Assembly (NCBI GenBank): GCA_026120035.1
Contig: JALRME010000035.1
Coordinates: forward strand, 62,001-126,000
Direction of reading: 5' to 3'
DNA length: 64,000 nucleotides
Source of the DNA: Coleophoma eucalyptorum
Taxonomy: Eukaryota; Ascomycota; Leotiomycetes; Helotiales; Dermateaceae
Shown piece after piece: positions 44,163 to 54,099 of this stretch. The position numbers and the translations under genes are program-made. Position 1 is the first letter of the stretch. Every line of letters starts with the position of its first letter. Under the pieces are notes generated by a model, which did no database searches, was not told the origin of the DNA, and saw only the letters and a program-made list of their open reading frames with translations.

Positions 44163-46039
44163 TTAACCAAATCGAACATAGGAAAATGCTCTACGCCAAA
44201 GTGGTTGTCTATAATATGCATCAAAGAACTTAATGTCCTCCTCAGTCAAGTGATGACGACCGCTGACCAAATCAGCCTCCGAAGGCTTTACAAACTTAGT
44301 TCGGAACCAGATTTTCCATCCCAGATATGCCAATACGAAGACAGGTAGGCAGAGCATGGTCTCAAAAAAGACATCCGGGCCTGCATGGCCATCTACAGGG
44401 CTAACTGACACCCAAATCGTGCAGACAAAGCAGAATAGGGTAGTCATGAACAGATAGATGGATTCAAAAGGCCAGAATCGAGTCTTATATGCGTATGGCA
44501 GGGAGAATGCGGAATCGTTCTGAGCCCTTATCGCACGGTGCATGCACCAGTTCGTGAGGGGAATAGTCATCCTAGTTTATTAGCAATGCAAAATAGAGAT
44601 AATTTTTCAGAACATACCAAGCAAAGAAGGTAGTAGTAGCGGATATGGACGAGAACCAGTTGAATGCGATGGCGCCAGTAGTGTTCAAACACATGTAAGT
44701 CATGATCGTACCCAGAGTACCACAGCAGAGCAGAGACCAGATAGGTCGTCCGGCGCTGTCAACACGCGCAAATAATGCGGGCATCATTCCCATCTTAGCT
44801 AGGGCAGTCTGAATGCGAGAAGCAACATAAAATTCTTCAGATCCAATGCCGACAAGACAGATAAGGAGAACCACATTGACAATATCTGGTAAAACCTTAA
44901 TTCCAGCGTATCCCATCGCAATGACAAAGGGAGAAGAAGCAAGATTGCTAGAATTCAGCAAAAGAGGCTCGGTGTACGGTACTAAGACTCCAATAAAGAC
45001 CGAAGATGCAAGGTAGATAAGTAGGATGCGGAAGAAAAGGTTAACACGAGCTCTTGGCAAGTCCCATCGAGGCATTTTAGCTTCACCGGCTACGACACCC
45101 ATGATTTCTTGCCCACCGGTCGCCCAGGATGCAAGAAGAAAACATCGTGCAACACCCTGGTGATGTGATGTTAGGACACGTAATAATTGACGCTAAGCCG
45201 CTCACCCACCTTGAATCCATAGGGAAATAGCTCCAGGGTATTGTAGTTTTGGGCAATATATTCATCTCCATTTCCAGCCCCAGCACATATGGCAATCATT
45301 ACCAGAATGATAACAACCATCAGAATAATCTTGACGGCACCCGTGACGAATTCGAATTCAGCAAACCATTTATTCGGCATGATGTGACTGACTTGATTAG
45401 CTTTGCACACAACCCACGACATTATAACACTCACAAGGCAAATACAACAACTAAGTAAATGGTCATCATGCCGCCGCTGGATACCGAAGTAGTCCAGTAC
45501 GATATCACAACAGGAAAAACTGCAGCCTCGGCAGCAATAACAGTAATGGCACCAAACCATTCTGTGAACCCCATTGCAAACCCTAGTGCTGGGTCAACAA
45601 AGCGGCCAGCGTGGTCAATGAAAGATCCAGATGTGGGAAACAAGCAATTGGCCTCAGAGAGCACAGTCAACATCATGAAAGCCATACTGCAAATCAAGGG
45701 ATAAGCAATGAGCATGCCAACAGCACCACCATATTGTAAGGCCTATATGAGATATCGGAAGTCAGTACACAGAATTGCACAGCAAGCCTCTAGAAATTCT
45801 AAAAGCTTTTCCATAGGCTTCATCACAGAGCTACTCACCTCTCCTGTACTAATAAAGACACCACTTCCGATGCAACCGGCAAGGGTGATCATCTGCACAT
45901 GGCGAGCCTTGAAGTTTCGGTGCAGGTAGTTGCCAGAACCATGCACTTCATTTGTATACTCAGAGATAGCAACAAGCTGGCCAACATCTTTTTTGGCGGA
46001 TGGTGCACTGTGAGAGCTTGGAAGTACAGTAACCAACAT
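44163..46039 (-). CDS. amino acid permease (APC superfamily, fungal YAT type)
   Basis: Five exons (46039-45839, 45742-45435, 45387-45210, 45156-44618, 44571-44163) give 544 residues. The N terminus has the typical HVQMITLAGCIGSGVFISTGE motif of yeast-type amino acid transporters. Further blocks are GGAVGMLIAYPLICSMAFMM, FIDHAGRFVDPALGFAMGF, SWATGGQEIMGVVAGEA and RVDSAGRPIWSLL, all with family spacing. About 12 membrane helices are visible. It should import an amino acid or related amine across the plasma membrane by proton symport. Its position at the end of the 34-46 kb group suggests it brings in the substrate, or nitrogen released from it. Confidence 0.93.
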
Positions 46040-47024
46040 GATGTCAGTAAATCAACCACGAACAGGATTGCGCCTTCTCCTCAGGCTCCGAGTCTGTTTG
46101 ATATATATATTTCTCTAAACCTTAGGCATACTCGTATTTTCTACTTACAATCTGGAGCATCTCAGATAAGCCCTTATTCTTCGTTCCCCTCAGATAAGAT
46201 AGGCGTTTGATGTGTATAATTGCCCACTCTTGACACTAGTATATACGGTAGTGTGTAGTCCCGGCGGTTCGGTGATAGCTTATCTTCACAAGTCTTTTAT
46301 CAAAATGAGACCGTCTAAGCGAGTGAATGCAGGGGCAACTCCGTAGTCTTTTACGATGTATCTGAGTAATTAGAAGCTCTTGCTAAATATTCAAGTATTC
46401 GCGATGCCACTGGATCAAGTATATTGCCTCGCTACTGGCCTTAAAGCGTTATACAATGGATCATCATCGCCAAGTCTTTCGCTTTCTAAGCTTAAGAGCG
46501 ATAAACTAAAATTGTATAGTTTTACCTATTTAATCTATCTACCAGGGGGAAGACTAGTTTTAACTTCATCTCTGACAAATAGGTCTGTTTTATTTTATTA
46601 AGAGTCGTTAGTGGAAGCCAGTGTTGCACGTCAGTCTCCCCAATTGAATTAATAGGAGGAATAATTGAACTGGCATCAACTATACAAAATAGGAGATAAA
46701 AATGCCTCATGGGTTTTATTTACATACACTTCCATCTCCTCTTCTACTTTGGGAGAGTACACTTATAATTTTGAGAAAATCATGACAATACTATAAGTCT
46801 GAAAAGAAACCCTAAGGCCCAAATTCAACTCTTTATAACTTTCACCTAAGCTTATATAAATATAAACTGGGTATATTCTTTAAGCTATATGAACAAGAGC
46901 TTTATAACAGTATATTGATTGCACTATTTAGATAGGGCTAGAATTTATAGGCAAAGAGCAAGAGTAGGGTTTACGCTAAGCGAGACATACACGAGCGCTC
47001 GACTAATCAGATTTATAATCACTA
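46040..47024. other. AT-rich intergenic region
   Basis: No supported gene. It borders the transposon insertion at 47023-47024. Confidence 0.5.
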
Positions 47025-47070
47025 ACGTGACTTATATGCGAGTGGGACATATAAGCGAGTGGGACACTTT
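47025..47070 (+). repeat. left terminal inverted repeat of the Fot1-like element
   Basis: 46 bases identical to the reverse complement of 48841-48886. Internal direct repeat GCGAGTGGGACA at 47038-47049 and 47055-47066. Confidence 0.93.
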
Positions 47071-47123
47071 CCACCAAAATAACCTCTTTTTACTTCAATA
47101 CTATATAACATCAACATTACTCA

Positions 47124-48797
47124 ATGGAATCACTCTCAAATGAAAGCAAGCTTATTCTAGCTATCGAAGCTATAAATAACGATAAGAATCTAAGCCTCCG
47201 ACGAGCAGCAGAGGTCTATAATATACCTCGTATGACCCTATCTCGTCGACGCGTCGGAAAACCTTTACGACGTAATACTCCACCAAATTCAAGAAAGCTT
47301 ACTATATTGGAAGAAGAGGCTATTGTACGATATATAATTAAGCTAGTAACGCGATCGTTTCCGCCTAGGCTCTATAGTGTTAAAGATATAGCGAATCGAC
47401 TCCTATACGCACGTAATGCACCACCTGTTGGTAAGCTTTGGGCTCACAACTTTGTAAAGCGTCAACCAGAGCTACAAACACGATTCTGTCGTAAATACGA
47501 CTACCAGAGAGCCTTATGCGAGGACCCTAAGGCTATTAGCCAGTGGTTTTCTCTCGTACGAAATACTAAAGCTAAGTATAGTATTATCGACGAGGATATC
47601 TACAACTTCGATGAGATAGGGTTTATGATGGGTGTTATATTCGTAGGTATGATAGTAACTACGTCAGAGGGCCGTAGTAAGGCAAAACTGGTACAGCCTA
47701 GGAACCAGGAGTAGGCTATAGTAATCCAAGGAGTCAATACTATAGGCTGGGCTATACCACTATTTATCGTTCTGGTAGTATAGTACCACCTAGCCAACTA
47801 GTATAAAGAATGTAACCTACCAGCTAATTAGGTTATTATAACGACTGATAATAGCTGGACTACAAATAAAATAGGCCTAGAATGGATTAAGTACTTCCAT
47901 TGCTATATAGAATCTCGTACGAAAGATGGATATAGGCTATTAATCCTTGATAGCTACGAAAGCTACCACTCGACGGAATTTGAGTTATACTATCAAGAGT
48001 ATAAGATCATTACGCTTTGTATGCCTCCGTATTCTTCTTATATCCTTTAGCCACTAGACGTAGGCTGTTTTGGGCTATTGAAGCAAGCGTACGGCCGTCA
48101 GATAGAAGGCTTAATACGGGCTTATATTAACCATATAAGCAAGCTTGAGTTCTTATATAGATTTCGAGATACCTTCTTTACTTCTATTATAGAAAAAAAC
48201 ATATAAGGTGGCTTTACTGGAGCTAGCCTAGTTCCGTACGATCCAGAGAGGGTACTTTCTAAGCTCGATATACAGTTAAGGACCCCGACACCCCCTGGGC
48301 TACCTCTAGCTATATCTAATACTTGGATTTCTAGAACACCATAAAACCCAATAGAGGCTGATTCACAAACAACTCTTATTAAGACTCGTATTTCTAATCA
48401 TTAGAATAGCTCACTAACGCCTATGCTAGATGCTATTGATCAGTTTGCAAAGGGAGCAAAAGTAATAATATATGAGGTAGTACTTCTTCGTAGCGAGGTC
48501 TCTATACTACGTAGAGCAAATAAAGACTTAAGCAAACGTTGGAGGGCTAAAAAAACACGTATACAGCTTGGAGGGTCTCTTAGAATACAAGATGCAAAAG
48601 ACCTATTAGATCAAAGGGATATAGATAAGCAAGTAGAGCAAGAAATACATCAGAAACGTAGTCGAATTAGGCGGGTACCTACGAAGGTACGGTGCTATAG
48701 TATCTGTAGTAACCCTGGCCATAATGCACGTACCTGTCAAGAGGCTATAGAAACATCTGATTTAGCTATTTCAGATATAGTTATAGCTAGTTCGTAG
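47124..48797 (+). pseudogene. Fot1/pogo transposase with multiple stops
   Basis: The N-terminal 196 residues are open and contain the psq-type and CENPB-type helix-turn-helix DNA-binding parts (SLRRAAEVYNIPRMTLSRR, then LWAHNFVKRQPEL). The DDE_1 catalytic core follows with FDEIGFMMG, IITTDNSW and PLDVGCFGLLKQAYG. TAG stops interrupt it where relatives have Trp or Gln, for example before AIVIQGVN, before YHLAN, and after LAN and LPAN. A frame break lies before the C-terminal piece at 48423-48797. That piece has a zinc-knuckle-like end (CYSICSNPGHNARTC). CAG-to-TAG and TGG-to-TAG changes are both CpA-to-TpA on one strand, as expected from RIP. Confidence 0.85.
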
Positions 48798-48840
48798 CGT
48801 TGGTATTATTAAATTAGGTATAAAGGCAAGAGAGTACTAC

Positions 48841-48886
48841 AAAGTGTCCCACTCGCTTATATGTCCCACTCGCATATAAGTCACGT
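48841..48886 (-). repeat. right terminal inverted repeat of the Fot1-like element
   Basis: Exact reverse complement of the left repeat, followed by the duplicated TA. Confidence 0.93.
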
Positions 48887-49052
48887 TATAGACGATTCTG
48901 GCGGGGTTTCTGACACCGAGGGATAGCTAGAAGCACCAAGGCGGGGTACATAAAATAAGCAGCTTCGTCCGATACATATTCTATCGGGACGCAGATACAA
49001 GTATCAACTTTACTCATCTACATACTAGAGTAGAACCCAATTAATCTTCACC

Positions 49053-49969
49053 ATGTCTGATATCACACTCTACGACCTCCCCAGCAAGCAAGGCTTCTGC
49101 TGGTCTTATAATCCCTGGAGAAGTAATCACCTCGCTCTGCGTCACCTTAAACTCCTACTGATCTCCCAGCCCGCCTAATACTCAACTTTAAGGGCCTCAA
49201 CTACAAGACCGTCTGGGTCGAGTACCCAGACATCGAAACAACATTTAGCTCTCGGTCTGTCCCGCCCCTCCTTCCTGCTATTTTCCTCTAAGCTAAACCG
49301 CCCATAGCGTATCCCCAAATGCACCTCCTGATAGACCCTACACCATTCCAGGCCTTAGCCTCACACCTACAAGTCTTATGATGAATAGCCGTGATATCGC
49401 CGCCCGCCTCGAGAGCCTACACCCTGAGCCGCCCCTGCACCTCGATTCGCCCATCCTAGCACAAGTATATTCCATACAGTCCAAACATATGGAGCCGCTG
49501 TTCGGGCTATGGAAACCCCTCGTGAGCGCAAACCTTCTTCCTCCACGCTCAAAGGCGTACTTCGACCGCACGCGCTCGGAGGCTGCGGGGATGCCACTGC
49601 CTCAGTACCTAGCTGAGACGGAACAGCATGCGGACGAGGCATGGGAGCGTGCTAGCAAAGGACTGAGGGAATTGGGGGAGTTGTTAGAAGAGAATGGGGA
49701 AGGGCCTTTTTTTATGGGCAGTATCGGTGAGGCTTTTTGTTCTTCTGTCATTTGAGAGGAGGGGAAGGAAGGTAAATGGGTGGGGAAAGATAGGAATGAA
49801 ATGCTGACCTGTGACAGCGAGTTACGCAGACCTGGTGGTGTTAGGGTGGCTGCAGTTTTATAAGCGGATTGACGAGGAGCGCCTCTTCAACAGGGCTGTG
49901 AGTCTAGAGCCAGCACTTGGGAGGCTGTATAAGGCTGGGGAGCAGTGGTTAAAGCGTGACGATCATTGA
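49053..49969 (+). CDS. glutathione S-transferase-like protein
   Basis: Four exons (49053-49122, 49170-49254, 49308-49726, 49818-49969) close to 241 residues. The thioredoxin-like N-terminal domain shows MSDITLYDLPSKQ, NPWRTRLILNFKGLNYKTVW, VEYPDIE, PYTIPGL and MNSRDIAARLESL (the PxI... and (D/N)SxxIA positions of GSTs). The all-helical C-terminal domain includes FMGSIASYADLVVLGWLQFYKR, matching the S/T-x-x-D motif of GSTs. It resembles the fungal GST group found in several secondary-metabolite clusters (UstS-like). It is probably cytosolic and conjugates or isomerises using glutathione. The start is 166 bp right of the transposon end, so part of its promoter has probably been displaced by the insertion. 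Confidence 0.85.
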
Positions 49970-50550
49970 TATCAGCACCTAGGATGACACCATCGAAATT
50001 TTTCGATGAGCGTTTAGAGAGCTGATTCTTTTATACTGCACTAGATGATAGGACGATCTAAAGCAGCGTAGCGAGTTTTGTTCGAGGATGTCAGACACAT
50101 GAAGCACTCTTATTGTCTGCATTAGCCTTGGGTACGATTAAAAGAGAGGACTAGGAAGACACGGGAATGACGGAAACAGGAAGAGAACATCGGAGAAGAT
50201 ACTAGTGAGAAGACCACCAAGCATATGCAGACGTTAAAAAGCATTTATTTTAAATAGCTCTATCAAACCCAATCCAACCGTCGATCTTGGGCGATTCTGG
50301 GAGCTTTTCAAGACATCCAGGTTACTGTGGCAAGAAGAGCGAGTCAATTGATTATCCCAACGTTTATGCTTAACACGGGCAACTACTTGTTACCTCCAAT
50401 AGTTACATCCCAGTGAACGAATCATAAAATGTAAAGGCTTCAATGGTAGAGCTTTCTATTAGATACTTGCAAGGCGATCTGCTACTGTTTAAGATTTCTA
50501 TGTTCCACACGTTCTGCTGATGGATACTAAAACGAAGTAAAAAGACAAAA
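49970..50550. other. intergenic region
   Basis: No gene seen between the GST-like gene and the 5S copies. Confidence 0.5.
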
Positions 50551-50665
50551 ACATACAACAGTAGGTATTCGCTGGTGGTCACCCACCCAACTACTAATCT
50601 ACCGATCTGAGGTGTATGGCAGAGCGGACGGGATGCCCAATTCTCCTCAGTCTATGGTCGTATGT
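50551..50665 (-). rRNA. 5S rRNA copy 1, probable variant or pseudogene
   Basis: The minus strand reads ACATACGACCATAG at the 5' end and ends CTACTGTTGTATGT, closing the 5S terminal stem. The internal control region is well kept (GTAGTTGGGTGGGTGACCAC, then CAGCGAATACC). Length is 115, with a gap of about 4 nt in the middle compared with copy 2, and several changes against the usual fungal 5S. Confidence 0.75.
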
Positions 50666-50739
50666 GAAATATACTCCCATTATTTGATTCTATATTCCAC
50701 GTCTAAGTACAGCAAGATGTGAGAAGCAAAAAATCAAAA

Positions 50740-50858
50740 ACATACAACAGTAGGTATTCGCTGGTGGTCACCCACCCAACTACTAATCTACCGATCTGAG
50801 GCTTATGTATGGCAGAGCGGACGGGATGCCCAGTTCTCCTCAGTCTATGGTCGTATGT
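50740..50858 (-). rRNA. 5S rRNA copy 2
   Basis: A 119-nt copy of normal length: 5' ACATACGACCATAG, the TCCCGTCCGCTCTGCCATAC arm, AAGCCTCAG, GTAGTTGGGTGGGTGACCAC, and a complementary 3' end. It lies 189 bp from copy 1, in the same direction, with similar spacer sequence. Loop changes relative to the usual fungal 5S leave its activity uncertain. Confidence 0.8.
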
Positions 50859-50929
50859 GGCAGCTATATCTATTATTTGAGGCTATATTCTAGGTCTAAG
50901 CACAGCAAGATTTGAGAAGCAAAACATCA

Positions 50930-51006
50930 AAACCATAACTATATCAGTAGTTTATTCACTAGTGGTCACCAACTCAACCACTAATCTACCAATCTAAGGC
51001 TTTCCT
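50930..51006 (-). pseudogene. truncated, diverged 5S rRNA copy 3
   Basis: The 3' half of a 5S sequence (GGTTGAGTTGGTGACCACTA, then CTACTGATATAG) with many changes, about 190 bp from copy 2. It is preceded by the same spacer, which shows that the tandem duplication included the spacer. Confidence 0.7.
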
Positions 51007-51199
51007 TAGATCAATAATGAACTGACACTAATGATAGCAAGAGCTCACTTGCCTCAGAATTCCTGGCCAATACTTCCGCATCAACTTCTGCAAGGCTCTC
51101 TTCTTCTCTCGGTGTAGTCCTGAGAAAAGCAACAGTATCTGTCCCATAACTTAGGTTCTCACATGCAGTCTGTTAACATGATATCTTAATATTTCTATT

Positions 51200-51530
51200 G
51201 TTCTCTAACATTGATCGAGCGAAACTTATTCCTTGTAAGTTGACTCCCATTCTGCATCCCCTGCCAACCCCTTTCCACGCATTCCTCGAATGAAAGTATC
51301 GCCCAAAAAAAGGTAGACCTTCTCCACTCTTCACTTTGGGAATCTGGCCCAAGATATATTGAAATCTCACTAGCCAGAATGGCAACGACATCCCCTTTCC
51401 TGCAGCTCAATGGTGCCATCCCCATCAGTCCGCCTCGAGTTCGCAGGAAACTTCGACTAGTAATATCTGTCAGCAGCGTGCTTCTGAAATCCTCCACCTC
51501 TGGGCTGATCATTGTTACACATTCACACAA
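51200..51530 (-). pseudogene. HET C-terminal fragment
   Basis: The frame RSFLRTRGGLMGMAPLSCRKGDVVAIL matches the C-terminal block of HET proteins (R-x-F-x-T-x-x-G-x-x-G-x-x-P...GD). After a frame change in a T run at about 51311, the sequence reads VYLFLGDTFIRGMRGK, matching the final (L)VG(D/E)xYxHGIM-like block. There is no HET core nearby, so this is a fragment. Confidence 0.55.
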
Positions 51531-51623
51531 CTGCGATACATCTTAACCTAGATGGCGGTATTGTACAAATTTCATCAGAATCACATCTAAACGAACACAA
51601 AGGGCCCTAAAGCACTAAAGGTC

Positions 51624-52166
51624 TTAAACCTTAACAAAGCCCCAAACAATCCCGTTCGATCCTTTATCCCCAATCTTCGCCAGCTTCTCCACACCCTGAT
51701 CTAGGCAGAGTCCCACCTGCCAAAGCCTCTCAAAATGCGTCATGAGCAAGACGTAGCCCCCCTCGGGCCTCATCCGGACGCAAAAGTTTTCCCACGATTG
51801 ATGACGCTCGGCCGAGCAGCACAGTCTTCCCTTTTTATTGTGACCGAGGAATCTACCTGACGACAGATTTCGGAAGCCGAGCCAGCCTTTGGCTTCCACG
51901 CAGACCCAGTGGATGGAGCCGCGACCGCCCAGCGGGGCCAGCACAACCTGGCCGTCAAGGAGCGTCACAACTTGCCCGGATGACACAGAGCGGATGATGA
52001 AGGTGGAGCCGGGCCAGGGGACCGAGGAGGAGCTGGGTTTGGGGCTGCTGAATGTATCGTAGCCGTCTAGAGGGTCGGCTGCAACGGTCTCAGGCGGTGT
52101 TGCCACTGTGTTTTCGGTCGAGTTGTCGTCTGGGATCGGATCAGGGTCGACTTGATATATGGACAT
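51624..52166 (-). CDS. conserved fungal protein, probable beta-trefoil
   Basis: 180 residues from the ATG at 52166 (MSIYQVDPDP); a longer frame to 52295 is less likely because the leader has no conserved character. After a low-complexity acidic and Ser/Pro region, GSTFIIRSVSSGQVVTLLDG, SIHWVCVEAKGWLGFRN, GRFLGHNKKGRL and WENFCVRMRPEGGYVLL repeat a hydrophobic-Gly pattern typical of fascin-like beta-trefoils. No signal peptide. It is a conserved hypothetical type in Eurotiales as far as I can tell; function unknown. Confidence 0.72.
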   Translation of the reverse strand: MSIYQVDPDPIPDDNSTENTVATPPETVAADPLDGYDTFSSPKPSSSSVPWPGSTFIIRSVSSGQVVTLLDGQVVLAPLGGRGSIHWVCVEAKGWLGFRNLSSGRFLGHNKKGRLCCSAERHQSWENFCVRMRPEGGYVLLMTHFERLWQVGLCLDQGVEKLAKIGDKGSNGIVWGFVKV

Positions 52167-53619
52167 TATAGCTAATGGTATGTTGTGATTGAGGTAACCC
52201 GGCCGGTTAGTGATGAAGGTCTCTGGATATATTGATAGATTGATTGTTGCATACTGTGCTCCACCTTTATCTTGTGAACTTTTGAGAACTTTCATTGGCT
52301 ACTGGCCTGATAAGAGAATAAGCATGAGCTCATCGTCCGCCAGATGTAAGCCGGGCATTGGGATAGATAGTCGCGGCGAAGTATATTTGATTATCTCCTA
52401 CAACCTTGTACTCTTTAGTAATATAGGCTGTTTTATTACTAGTAATAGTACAGTACAAAGACCCCAGTATTTAAAACGAGAAGGACTATGGCGATAATAC
52501 ATGGAGCTTTTAGTATCTTGTTTTAGCTAGTGTTCAATATTCTGATAGGGTAAACTAATTTGTCTTGCTTTTAATAAATCAATCAACATTAAGAGCAACA
52601 GAACCAGATACTGTCTTTAAGTTTTTACTATCCTATAAACTTTTTACTCTTATTAGTTGCAGCTGTTTTCTTATAGGACGATTTTACTACCTACAAGTTT
52701 ATAGTAATCATTTAAGGGTGAAGCATAATCTCATCAGTCGAACTTGCGACAATGCGCTCATAGACCCCGTTCGTGGTTCCCTACATGCCTAATCTCGGCA
52801 TAGCCATCGGAACAGGTCTGGAAGAATTTGCGGTTACAGCTGTCAAGGTGGTCTTTCAGGCTAGGTTCCAAGGATTTGAGCACCATAGCATTGTGCCCAT
52901 CTACGGAGCCAGCCCAGCGAACAAATAGAATACCCGGACTGCTGGGGAGACTTACCCCTCAGAAGATAGCATTCATACCCCCGACTCACGCGGTGTTTCG
53001 GAACCTTAATTAACTCCCTCCCATTAACGCGAAGTGGTCCATAGGAGCAAATTACACTATGAAGCGAATTATACTACCTACAGTGCCATGTCAAGAGTCT
53101 GAATACCTCCCCCTATTATTATGCTGTCGCTTTGAGATTGTACGCTAAAGTATCGCCAGCTGTTTGTATTTAGGCAGCCTAGCTGGATGTTTTACTTAGT
53201 AGATCACTCGCTAAAAGTTTAGGGGGACATCTACTGGAACTCACTAATTCTGTTATTAAAGGCGGCACTAGACACGGACCACATGACATAAGTGCTATTC
53301 AGACTCTTGACATGGCTCTGTATTTATAGATAAGGTATTACGTACTTGGGAACTCCCAACTATATATACTTTTATATTTTATACCCTCTTCTATTTAAGA
53401 AGTAGTAGGTAGAACATCTAGCCTAGAATTTCCAATAGAGCACCTTTGTAGCTTATACTATTCGCCTGACACATATTCTTCAGAGATTCGACATCGTACA
53501 GCGAATTTTCATCTTCTTTGAATTAAGAAAATGAGTTATATTTCTTTGGGCGACCTCAATCCTAGATTATCGTAAATTCAGTCATTAATCGCATCCTCTT
53601 CCTTGTCAATCGTATATTA
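52167..53619. other. AT-rich intergenic region
   Basis: No supported gene. Short frames such as 52565-52792 (+) lack domains. Confidence 0.45.
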
Positions 53620-53960
53620 GCAAATAGGAAACACACTCTTACCATACATCTCTACGATGAGGCTTACCAGACTCGACATGTCGTCAGTGGGAAAGAGCTC
53701 TAAACCTCCCATCATAGGTGGTAACAATTGCTACAGCTCTACGTTTTCCCTTGTGCGGTCATCCCCTAACAAGAATACAGCTTACATACTCAGTGTTTTC
53801 AATACCGGCCAGTCAGCAAAGCTCTCAATAAAGATGTCGTCGGTTTGCAGCTGGACATTGTTTAGAGAAACTGATTTCAGGGTAATGTGGATGCTAACAT
53901 GGTCAAAAGACTCGGGTCTGAAGGCGTCATTCTAGTTACAGGGTGCAAACTGCTTCTTCG
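53620..53960 (-). pseudogene. possible F-box/LRR-type gene fragment
   Basis: Two minus-strand pieces look coding: FRPESFDHVSIHITLKSVSL continuing LQTDDIFIESFADWPVLKTL, and after a possible intron LELFPTDDMSSLVSLIVEMYG. The first resembles the leucine-rich C-terminal part of fungal F-box proteins. No F-box was found and stops surround the pieces. Confidence 0.3.
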
Positions 53961-54099
53961 TCATCTTGTGTCGTTGGGAAGGTATTGTTGTCGAGGTAAG
54001 ACGGTAGACGTTAGGCTTTTGCAAAGTTACAGATACCTGAAGGTGGAAGACAATTTTCTTATCTTACGGTTAGTCCCATAGTGAAGTGCGCACAGGATT

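Larger units (their letters stand above)
47025..48886 (+). mobile_element. Fot1/pogo-like DNA transposon, 1862 bp
   Basis: The ends are perfect 46-bp inverted repeats (47025-47070 and 48841-48886, starting ACGTGACTTATATGCGAGTG), flanked by a TA target-site duplication (47023-47024 and 48887-48888). Inside is a decayed Tc1/mariner-pogo (Fot1) transposase on the plus strand, so the element is structurally complete but probably not autonomous. Each inverted repeat contains GCGAGTGGGACA twice, 17 bp apart, which may be transposase-binding sites. Confidence 0.9.
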
